From: Halanaerobiaceae bacterium
GTDB lineage: Bacteria; Bacillota_F; Halanaerobiia; Halanaerobiales; CSSED10-376
NCBI GenBank assembly: GCA_003557445.1
Contig: PWOK01000052.1
Location: 1-9,143 of the forward strand
Length of the DNA: 9,143 bases
Direction of reading: 5' to 3'
Shown: in pieces, positions 1 through 5,362 of the stretch
Layout: each line of letters begins with the position of its first letter
How positions within the stretch are numbered: the stretch's first letter is position 1
Translations under genes and position numbers: made by a program
Notes under the pieces: model-generated
What the model saw: the letters and a program-made list of their open reading frames with translations, nothing else
The model's database searches: none
Told to the model about the DNA's origin: nothing

Positions 1-2
1 AT

Positions 3-152
3 AATGATTTTGACCCTGTCTGGTTACCTGATGGAGATATAGTATTTATTTCTGAAAGAAGGGGAGGTTTTGGGCGCTGTCACCAGAGGCCTGTTCCAAC
101 CTATACCTTGCATAGAATGAACTCGGATGGAAGTAATATAACTACAATTTAA
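3..152 (+). pseudogene. Beta-propeller (PD40/TolB-like, HZS-alpha-like) protein fragment, truncated at both ends
   Basis: The plus strand is open from the window edge to a TAA at 150-152 and encodes about 49 residues with a distinctive family look: an N-D-F-D-P-V-W-L-P-D-G start, then IVFISERRGG, FGRCHQRPVP, TYTLHRMN and SDGSNI. DFDPxWLPDG...RRGGFGRCH...PTYTLHRMNxDGSNI is the signature I associate with large secreted PD40/TolB-like propeller proteins related to the hydrazine synthase alpha subunit. Those proteins normally continue for hundreds of residues after the DGSNI motif; here the frame stops three codons later. The stop lies in a palindromic ATTTAAAT, where the facing minus-strand LamG gene also loses its family sequence. 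I read it as an internal piece of a broken gene rather than a natural C-terminus. The upstream part is outside the window. Confidence 0.6.
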
Positions 153-590
153 ATATAATTTCATTGAACTTCCATCATAAACACCGGCTAAATGCTGCCA
201 GTTATCATACCAATCATCTGGAATTGGATATTCAAGGACAACCCAGTAATCTCCATCCCATCGTTGATTTTCTTTCTCAATATCATAAATGAAGAACTCA
301 ATATTACTACCTGATGTTTTTAGGGCAAATTGAGAATCTCCTTTAGTAATAAAGGGTTGATGTCCTCCTGCTTCTCTTGGTTTTACCCATACCTCTAAAG
401 TTAATTGATTTCCCGTAACATCCAGTTCTTCTATATCGGGAAACTGAAGATAACCATCCATAGCATTACCTACAATTCCATCAACTATTTCCCCTGTTAA
501 CATAGGTCTTTCTGCTTCGGCATTAACTGATATTGTAAAACCAATCAAAATTATAATAATACCAAAAATTAAGAAATTAACCTTATTCAT
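24..590 (-). CDS. Secreted LamG (concanavalin A-like) domain protein, 3'-truncated
   Basis: The frame encodes 188 aa. Residues 1-24 form a signal peptide: N-K near the start, a long Ile/Leu/Phe core, and VNA before EAERP as a likely signal peptidase I site. Residues about 35-148 match a LamG/LamG_3 jelly-roll: GYLQFPD, LTLEVWVKP, PFITKGDSQFAL, and near the end WQHLAGVYDGSSMKLYLN. In the family this last motif is followed by a Gly-rich 'NG' turn and two more strands. Here, after Asn148 (codon 147-149), the remaining 40 residues are simply the antisense of the plus-strand propeller segment and have no LamG character. The domain is therefore incomplete and the true protein was longer. The ATG at 590 has an AAGGGGG ribosome site about 8 nt upstream. 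The role was probably extracellular carbohydrate or protein binding. The product is probably non-functional as it stands. Confidence 0.65.
   Translation of the reverse strand: MNKVNFLIFGIIIILIGFTISVNAEAERPMLTGEIVDGIVGNAMDGYLQFPDIEELDVTGNQLTLEVWVKPREAGGHQPFITKGDSQFALKTSGSNIEFFIYDIEKENQRWDGDYWVVLEYPIPDDWYDNWQHLAGVYDGSSMKLYLNCSYITSIRVHSMQGIGWNRPLVTAPKTSPSFRNKYYISIR
126..176. repeat. Inverted repeat and palindrome at the LamG/propeller joint
   Basis: GATGGAAGT (126-134) is the exact reverse complement of ACTTCCATC (168-176). The self-complementary octamer ATTTAAAT (147-154) sits almost at the centre. The left arm codes Asp-Gly-Ser of the plus-strand propeller fragment, and the right arm codes Asp-Gly-Ser of the minus-strand LamG domain. 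The two domains point toward each other and both lose family similarity inside the central octamer. This is the layout expected when a strand folds back, or a segment inverts, through short inverted homology. It could also fold as a hairpin, but no T-tract follows on either strand, so it is not a good terminator. Confidence 0.6.
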
Positions 591-726
591 TTATTTAACC
601 CCCTTGTTTTTATTCTATAATATATTCAATAAAGATAATTTAAAACCTCTATATAAAGCTGTGAATGTCATAAATTTTTTTCAATCCAAATGATCTTCAA
701 GCAATTTTTGAATGATTTTAATCACA

Positions 727-755
727 TTTATAAGTTTTTTGAATAAAATTATAAT
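727..755 (+). promoter_or_regulatory. Possible promoter for the small YjcZ-type gene
   Basis: A perfect TATAAT (750-755) lies 17 bp downstream of TTTATA (727-732, 4 of 6 to the sigma-A -35 box). This would start a transcript near 762, about 58 nt before the ATG at 820. The region is extremely AT-rich, so chance matches are likely. A sporulation-type gene would more often use a sporulation sigma factor, for which I see no convincing box. The rest of the 591-804 spacer shows no gene. Confidence 0.3.
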
Positions 756-819
756 GTAAAGCTAAATTTTAAAAAATAGTAAATATGCAAATTTGATATT
801 TATTAAGGAGGTGTTATAA

Positions 820-906
820 ATGGGTGGTTATGGACATCATGATGGTTCTTTTGTAATCTTTTTAATCTTAATCCTGCTTCTATTGGGAACTCCTGGTTTT
901 TATTAA
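820..906 (+). CDS. YjcZ-type tiny transmembrane sporulation-associated peptide (28 aa)
   Basis: This 28-residue frame has one of the best ribosome sites in the window, AAGGAGGTG at 805-813, six bases before the ATG. The peptide has two parts: a Gly/His-rich head, MGGYGHHDGSF, and a single hydrophobic helix of Val, Ile, Leu and Phe ending in LGTPGFY. This matches the plan of the YjcZ family (TIGR01732, very short Gly-Tyr-rich N-terminus plus one membrane helix) found in many copies in endospore formers. The molecular role of the family is poorly known; members are linked to sporulation. The gene is alone on its strand and converges on the M48 protease gene, with a hairpin between them. The family call rests on architecture and the MGGYG start; the coding call rests on the ribosome site. 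Confidence 0.7.
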   Translation: MGGYGHHDGSFVIFLILILLLLGTPGFY

Positions 907-934
907 TAAAATAAATGTTTAAATAAATTTTGAC

Positions 935-964
935 AACTTCCTTCCTTTCTTCAGGGAGGAAGTT
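935..964. terminator. Hairpin between convergent genes, probable bidirectional terminator
   Basis: AACTTCCTTCC (935-945) can pair with GGGAGGAAGTT (954-964) around an 8-nt loop. In plus-strand RNA this gives 11 pairs with one G-U; in minus-strand RNA there is one C-A mismatch. It lies 28 bp after the YjcZ-type stop codon and 9 bp after the stop of the minus-strand protease gene. Neither side is followed by a clean run of T: the minus-strand side reads GTCAAAATTTATTT. It is therefore a good stem but a weak classical terminator. Confidence 0.5.
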
Positions 965-973
965 ACATAAATG

Positions 974-2635
974 TTAACCAGGCAAAAAATACATAAATAC
1001 CAGACCAACCAATAATAATAAACCACCGGTTATCAAACGCCAGAAGCGGGTATAGCTTTGAATTTTTTTAACTCCATCTTCCATAAAATGCAAATCAAGA
1101 ACTGTATAGGAACTTCTGCGAAACCAGCCCACAGTTTTAACTCCTCTTCCTATCAGCTGTCTGGCTGTAGTAAAGGCAAATATTAAATCTCCGATACCAG
1201 GAACTATTGCCTTATAATTCAAATATACCAGTCCTCCACTATCATCCTGCATTTTTAAATTTTGATCAAAATAATTTCCTGCTTCACCCTTACCAATGAT
1301 TTTTCCATCCATTGAAACATATTTACCTTTTACAGGATTTAAATAAGGATCCTGCATCAGGTGAAAAACATCTGTCTTTTCCGGTCCTGAACTTTTTAGT
1401 TGAAAGGAATATATCCCTTTTATCAACTGGGCCAGGCCTACATAAGTCAAAACAAGAGGATAATAATTTGTTCCGTAAACAACAAGCATCAATAACCCTC
1501 CAACAATTGTAATTGATGGCAAATAAGATATAAATAAACCTGATAAAAATCCTTTTTTCAGTCTGGTATGATCAAGCTGTCCACCTCTATACCTGACTTC
1601 ATCCCAGTCATATTTACTTTTATAATTTCTTTTTTTGGCCAGCTTTGACATCATCTTTACCCTTTTACCTATAAGAGGGTGTGAGGATTTAATTTCTGCA
1701 AAAAAGGCCCAGGGGCTGTAAATATCAAAAAGAAACATATTAATAATACTATTAGTATTTTTAATACTTGTATCTTTAACCCGGGAAAAAGCTTTCCCAA
1801 TCCCATGTGCTGATTTGAAATCAAAAATTCCCATTGACCTTGTTGCGTGCAGCAGGTGTTCAGTTTCTTCACTTTCTTCCTCTGCAGCAATACCATAGGC
1901 AATCTTTATTAAAGCATCAGACAGGGCATCAGGATTTCCTGTTTTATCTGCTGAGAACCTATCAGCAAGATATTCTCTGGTACGAGATAAATATAATATT
2001 AAATAGGTACCAATATACCAAAAGATATAAGAAACAACAGCTATTATAAACAAATTATTTCCTGATGATTTACTGGAACTACTGCCACTGTTTCTTCTCC
2101 TGCTTCTGCGCATTATAAAGTAATAAATTTCGTAAAGTATCTGTAACAGGGTATTGGCAACTGACATAATTATAAAGTCTTTATTGATAATATGACCCAT
2201 TTCATGGGCGAGTACAGCCTTTTGCTCTTCAAGGTCAAGATACTTAAAAATACCCTCACTGAAAACAACCCGGGAATTATTGGGATATGAACCATAACAG
2301 TAAGCAGTTGGATTATTATCCCTGATAATTCTCAAAGCAGGTATTTTGATTTTGTGTTCACTACATATTTCCTTTAAAAATTCTCCCAGGTGTGGATAAT
2401 CTCTCAGAAACTCATTAAAACTAACCACTTTAAGATTGTAAAAAATTCTCTGTGTAAAGTCCATTATTAATGGATTAACAAGCCAGACAATAAAATTAAT
2501 TATAATAGTTAAAATTATCAATATTTGAATATTTATAATATCCAGTGAAAAGGCAACCAACAATAAAACAAAAAAAACAAAACTAACCATGATTGCAATT
2601 GTAAAAAATGAACTGAAAAGATATTTCCCTTTCAT
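974..2635 (-). CDS. M48 (HtpX-like) membrane zinc metalloprotease with C-terminal extension
   Basis: I place the start at the ATG at 2635 (553 aa). GGGGGAGG stands 8 nt before it, whereas the ATG six codons further upstream (2653) lies within that ribosome-site region and has no site of its own. N-terminal residues about 10-60 hold two membrane helices, followed by PTAYCYG (equivalent to HtpX NAFATG). The catalytic motif HEMGH (about 144-148) supplies two zinc-binding His and the catalytic Glu. After a Ser/Arg-rich loop and another membrane segment, REYLADRFSA supplies the third ligand Glu (about 221). The active site should face the cytoplasm and degrade damaged or misfolded membrane proteins, as in HtpX. 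HtpX itself is near 290 aa. The extra about 250 residues contain more membrane segments, a beta-rich domain (about 410-520, with PVKGKYVSMDGKIIGKGEAG and GWFRRSSY) and a last membrane helix. All catalytic residues are intact. Confidence 0.85.
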   Translation of the reverse strand: MKGKYLFSSFFTIAIMVSFVFFVLLLVAFSLDIINIQILIILTIIINFIVWLVNPLIMDFTQRIFYNLKVVSFNEFLRDYPHLGEFLKEICSEHKIKIPALRIIRDNNPTAYCYGSYPNNSRVVFSEGIFKYLDLEEQKAVLAHEMGHIINKDFIIMSVANTLLQILYEIYYFIMRRSRRRNSGSSSSKSSGNNLFIIAVVSYIFWYIGTYLILYLSRTREYLADRFSADKTGNPDALSDALIKIAYGIAAEEESEETEHLLHATRSMGIFDFKSAHGIGKAFSRVKDTSIKNTNSIINMFLFDIYSPWAFFAEIKSSHPLIGKRVKMMSKLAKKRNYKSKYDWDEVRYRGGQLDHTRLKKGFLSGLFISYLPSITIVGGLLMLVVYGTNYYPLVLTYVGLAQLIKGIYSFQLKSSGPEKTDVFHLMQDPYLNPVKGKYVSMDGKIIGKGEAGNYFDQNLKMQDDSGGLVYLNYKAIVPGIGDLIFAFTTARQLIGRGVKTVGWFRRSSYTVLDLHFMEDGVKKIQSYTRFWRLITGGLLLLVGLVFMYFLPG

Positions 2636-2658
2636 TTGAACATCCTCCCCCATTTACC

Positions 2659-2686
2659 AGTATCAAATTTTATATTTTCTTGCCAA
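2659..2686 (-). promoter_or_regulatory. Possible promoter of the M48 protease gene
   Basis: Read on the minus strand, TTGGCA (2686-2681) and GATACT (2664-2659) are separated by 16 bp. The -35 box is 5 of 6 to consensus and the -10 box 4 of 6. Transcription would begin near 2652, leaving a short leader that contains the ribosome site for the ATG at 2635 and excludes the ATG at 2653. The 103-bp gap from the acetyltransferase gene leaves room for a separate promoter. The boxes are imperfect, so this is tentative. Confidence 0.3.
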
Positions 2687-2738
2687 TATATAAAAAGTGT
2701 TCACAGGCTGCCCAGGTTTAACAGCTCCTTAGATAAAG

Positions 2739-3182
2739 TTAAAAATGTTTTTCCATCTTAAAATGAGGTATTGTAACTTCTGTGAATTGATTTCCTTTTT
2801 TTATGTATCCCAATTTTAGATAAAAATCTACTACTGTTTTACGGGCATTGAGAACAATTTTATTATAGCCTTTCTTATGAGCATAGTTTTCTGCATATTT
2901 AACCAGACCGGTACCTATTTTATTCCCCTGTAGAGATTCTTTGACAGCAAGCTGTCTCATTTTAAGTTGATTATGATTTAATTTTTTTAATAGTACAGTA
3001 CCAACTAATTGACCATCAAGAAAAGCACCTATATGAATATCGTTTTTCTCATTTTCTAAATTTTCATCATAAATACTTAATCCAAGGGGTTTCCTTAATA
3101 TTTTATTTCTAAGTTTTAATTCATTTTTATATTCTTTTGAATTATAATTTATAATTTTTATATTTATATTATTCATGTTCAT
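2739..3182 (-). CDS. GNAT-family N-acetyltransferase
   Basis: The 147-aa product is the usual length for a single GNAT domain. The acetyl-CoA-binding motif A is clear: RQLAVKESLQGNKIGTGLV at 76-94, with the Q-G-N-K-I-G-T-G phosphate loop, preceded by the strand GTVLLKKL. It is followed by the motif B region AENYAHKKGYNKIVLNARKTVVDFYLKLGYIKKG. The ending FTEVTIPHFKMEK resembles ElaA/YjcF-like members, where the 'IPH..M.K' tail is conserved. It would transfer an acetyl group from acetyl-CoA to an amine on a small molecule or protein; the substrate cannot be told. AGGAG stands 9 nt before the ATG at 3182. It follows the ECF sigma gene by 57 bp on the same strand, so co-transcription is plausible but not shown. 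Confidence 0.85.
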   Translation of the reverse strand: MNMNNINIKIINYNSKEYKNELKLRNKILRKPLGLSIYDENLENEKNDIHIGAFLDGQLVGTVLLKKLNHNQLKMRQLAVKESLQGNKIGTGLVKYAENYAHKKGYNKIVLNARKTVVDFYLKLGYIKKGNQFTEVTIPHFKMEKHF

Positions 3183-3239
3183 ATAGAAATACTCCTTTTT
3201 TTTCCTGTTTAAAATATATATAGGTTTACTGAAATAATT

Positions 3240-3929
3240 TTATAAAAATTTTTTCCAGTAATTTTTTCCAGGCAATATTTTATCTGATTTAGCATAAAAA
3301 CTTGCTTTATCAATTATTTTATCTATTTTTTCATATTCCTCAGCCAGATTTATATCTTCAACCAATTTTTTTATACGGCAATTACAATCACCTTCAGGAT
3401 TATAAAGTGTACATTGATTATTTAAAAAGTTTTTTAGTTTTTTTCTGGCCCGGGATACTATTTTTCTAACTGTTGCTTCTTTTTTATCCATAATCTTAGC
3501 AATTGTTTTATAGGGTAATTGAGCACCATCCCTGAGTATGTATGCCAGTCTTTTTTCCAGGTTTAAACACTGTAATATTGCTGTCAGGCATCTATCACAC
3601 ATTTCTTTTATCCACAGTTTTTTATCATAATCCACTTCATCCGGTATTCTTACATCAGGTCCATCAAAACAAAATTTTAAAAAACCGGTATCATATAGCT
3701 TTTCATTACAGGCATAATTTTTTATTACCCTGTTGGCTATTGTGTATATCCAGGTAGAAATATCTGCTTCTCCTTTAAAAGTATCAAGGCTTTTTATTAT
3801 TTCATACCAGACTTCCTGAGCAGCCTCTTCAGCAATAAACTTATCACTTATCATTCTGTAACATAATGATGATATTAATTCCCCATATTCTTTTACCAGT
3901 TCCTCTGGAGTGATTTTTGTCTTTTTCAA
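3240..3929 (-). CDS. ECF-type RNA polymerase sigma factor with Cys-rich C-terminal extension
   Basis: The product is 229 aa, starting at a TTG (3929) with GGGGAG about 6-7 nt upstream; no ATG fits better. Sigma region 2 occupies about 10-75 (EEAAQEVWYEIIKSL, then ADISTWIYTIANRVIKNYA, the core-binding and -10-reading helices). Region 4 lies at about 115-168 (LPYKTIAKIMDKKEATVRKIVSRARKKL, the -35-reading helix-turn-helix). Two features are unusual. A CDRC...C cluster (C111, C114, C121) sits between the sigma domains. A tail of about 55 aa carries CTLYNPEGDCNC (C173, C182, C184). Such Cys sets could bind zinc or sense redox state; this is inference. No anti-sigma gene adjoins it, so activity may be controlled by the tail or by transcription. 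The linked acetyltransferase may be a target or merely a neighbour. Confidence 0.85.
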   Translation of the reverse strand: MKKTKITPEELVKEYGELISSLCYRMISDKFIAEEAAQEVWYEIIKSLDTFKGEADISTWIYTIANRVIKNYACNEKLYDTGFLKFCFDGPDVRIPDEVDYDKKLWIKEMCDRCLTAILQCLNLEKRLAYILRDGAQLPYKTIAKIMDKKEATVRKIVSRARKKLKNFLNNQCTLYNPEGDCNCRIKKLVEDINLAEEYEKIDKIIDKASFYAKSDKILPGKNYWKKFL

Positions 3930-3990
3930 AAGAATCTCCCCTTCTTTTACTTTGATTAATTAGTATAAATACCTCTTTAAATACTCTTTT

Positions 3991-4006
3991 ATTTCTTCAA
4001 AGAAAT
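3991..4006. repeat. Short palindrome between the LRR and sigma factor genes
   Basis: ATTTCTT and AAGAAAT (7-bp arms, 2-bp centre) form an almost perfect palindrome, two bases past the stop codon of the LRR gene and about 60 bp upstream of the sigma factor start. It has no trailing T-run on the minus strand, so it is a poor terminator. It could be an operator for the sigma factor gene, but A/T-rich palindromes of this size arise by chance here. Confidence 0.25.
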
Positions 4007-4008
4007 CC

Positions 4009-5175
4009 TTAATAATAAACTTTTATATTCTTAGATTTTAATGTTGTAATTATTAATTCTTTTTCTAATTTGCTTATTGGATTTCCCTTAATTGATACAC
4101 TTATTAAATTATCAATTCCTGATAAGTGTTCAAAGTCTTTTATATTATTATCAGCAATGGATAATGTAGTTAAAGATTCTAAATATATTAATGGTTTTAT
4201 TCCTTCTATTTTATTGTTATTAACAAAAAGAGAACGTAATTTTTTTAAACCAACTAAAGGTTCAAGGCTTTTAATATTATTTTCTCCTGCAGCTAAAACC
4301 TTTAAATCCACCATTTCTTGTAATGGAGTTAGATCTTCTATATTTCTTCCTGAAATATCAAGCCTTTCCAGTTTAGTTAAGTTTGAAATATGATCTAAGT
4401 TTATTTTTCTTAAACCAAGAGTACCCCCTATATCTAAAACTTTTAAATTAATTAAATTTGAAAGTGGTTTTATATCTTCTATTCGATTAGAACTTCCATC
4501 AAGATATAGTTTTTCTAGATTTGCTAATTGAGAAAGAGGTTCGATATTTTTAAGTCCGGTTGAATTAAGATTTAATATTTTTAAATTTATCAAATTCTCT
4601 AATTCATTTATATTTTTCAAATGAAAATTACCATGCAAATTTAAATAATTTAATTGTTTTAAGTTAGAAATAGGTGAAATATCTTGAATATTATTGTAAC
4701 TAATATTTAAATGTTTTAATTTGCTTAACTTTTTTAATGATGTTATGTCTTCTATTTCATTAGATTGTAGATTTAATTTCTCTATAGAAGTCATTTCTAT
4801 TAAAGGAGAAATATCAGTTATTAAATTTCCTCGTAATTCAAGTTCTTTTAAGTGAGTTAAGTTTTTTAATGGTGTTATATCTTCTATTTCATTAAACCTT
4901 AAAATCAATTTTTCTAAATTTGAAATATTTTCTATCCCTTCTAGTTTTTTTATGTATCTTTTAATACCTTCTAATTCTTTAATATCTTCAAGGTCATCAT
5001 TGGTTATTTCAATTACTGATTTATCTAATTTGTCTTCAACAATTTCAATTAAATTTGGATCTTGAATAACAAATTCTTCTTGAGAGGTAGTTTCACTTCT
5101 GATAAATTGAAAAATAATAATCACAAAAACAAAAATAACAATTAGAAAACTAAAAATGATTTTTTTAAATCTCAT
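4009..5175 (-). CDS. Membrane-anchored internalin-like leucine-rich-repeat protein
   Basis: The product is 388 aa. Residues 1-27 (MRFKK, then a long Ile/Phe/Val stretch) are an uncleaved signal anchor or signal peptide. There is no lipobox Cys and no C-terminal LPxTG or membrane tail, so the N-terminus is the only visible anchor. A short cap (about 36-70, with DPNLIEIVEDKLDKSVIEIT) precedes about 13 tandem SDS22/internalin-type repeats of 22-24 residues with the plan L..L..L.L..N.I.DI.PL.NL. Repeats 5, 7, 8 and 9 are one or two residues longer. The fold is a curved solenoid for protein-protein binding outside the membrane; the partner is unknown. The start is fixed by GGGAGGAG 7 nt before the ATG. 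It has its own promoter and about 120 nt of leader. The gene has very few CCGG words compared with its neighbours, which may only reflect its Leu/Ile/Asn/Lys-rich composition. Confidence 0.85.
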   Translation of the reverse strand: MRFKKIIFSFLIVIFVFVIIIFQFIRSETTSQEEFVIQDPNLIEIVEDKLDKSVIEITNDDLEDIKELEGIKRYIKKLEGIENISNLEKLILRFNEIEDITPLKNLTHLKELELRGNLITDISPLIEMTSIEKLNLQSNEIEDITSLKKLSKLKHLNISYNNIQDISPISNLKQLNYLNLHGNFHLKNINELENLINLKILNLNSTGLKNIEPLSQLANLEKLYLDGSSNRIEDIKPLSNLINLKVLDIGGTLGLRKINLDHISNLTKLERLDISGRNIEDLTPLQEMVDLKVLAAGENNIKSLEPLVGLKKLRSLFVNNNKIEGIKPLIYLESLTTLSIADNNIKDFEHLSGIDNLISVSIKGNPISKLEKELIITTLKSKNIKVYY

Positions 5176-5214
5176 AATAGTTCTCCTCCCATCTTATATT
5201 AAGAAAAACTTTTT

Positions 5215-5245
5215 GGTTCATTTATTTGTTAACTAGATGTGAACC
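5215..5245 (-). promoter_or_regulatory. Inverted repeat in the LRR-gene leader
   Basis: GGTTCA (5215-5220) and TGAACC (5240-5245) are exact inverted 6-bp arms with a 19-nt loop, lying 40-70 nt upstream of the LRR start codon inside its probable leader. Possible uses are an mRNA stem controlling translation or a dyad binding site. The loop is long and the stem short, so significance is uncertain. Confidence 0.25.
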
Positions 5246-5267
5246 TCTTTCTTTTTAATTCCTATTA

Positions 5268-5284
5268 ATTAATATCGTATTAAT
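5268..5284. promoter_or_regulatory. 17-bp palindrome downstream of the LRR promoter, operator candidate
   Basis: ATTAATA and TATTAAT flank a TCG centre: seven-base perfect arms, 17 bp overall. It begins about 14-20 bp after the expected transcription start of the LRR gene, a usual place for a roadblocking repressor operator. A second small dyad, ACTAA-TTAC-TTAGT, lies within the promoter spacer. No regulator is identified. Confidence 0.35.
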
Positions 5285-5304
5285 GCTTTATTAGTCATAA
5301 ATTC

Positions 5305-5333
5305 ATTATATGTAAAACTAAGTAATTAGTCAA
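5305..5333 (-). promoter_or_regulatory. Consensus sigma-A promoter for the LRR gene
   Basis: Read on the minus strand, TTGACT (5333-5328), a 17-bp spacer, then TATAAT (5310-5305). This is 5 of 6 plus 6 of 6 with optimal spacing. The start would be near 5298, giving a leader of about 120 nt to the ATG at 5175. It lies just past the stop codon of the DUF2357 gene, so the LRR gene is a separate unit from the McrBC-like operon. I see no hairpin terminator between that stop codon and this promoter. Confidence 0.8.
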
Positions 5334-5362
5334 AATTTTTTACTGGATTGTGAAGTGTAATA

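Noticed and set aside
2651..2653. Upstream ATG as start of the M48 protease
   Set aside because: It overlaps the GGGGGAGG ribosome site of the ATG at 2635 and has no Shine-Dalgarno of its own.
2700..2738. Terminator after the acetyltransferase gene (GCTG...CAGC around TTAAACCTGGG, then a short T-run)
   Set aside because: The stem is only about four pairs before a bulge. It is too weak to claim.
4009..5175. DNA tandem repeat array in the LRR gene
   Set aside because: The repeats are at protein level (22-24 residues) and diverged at DNA level. No recent duplication is visible.
5176..5298. Riboswitch or T-box in the LRR-gene leader
   Set aside because: The leader is about 120 nt and very AT-rich. 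Only short stems are visible, with no conserved core motif and no terminator/antiterminator pair.
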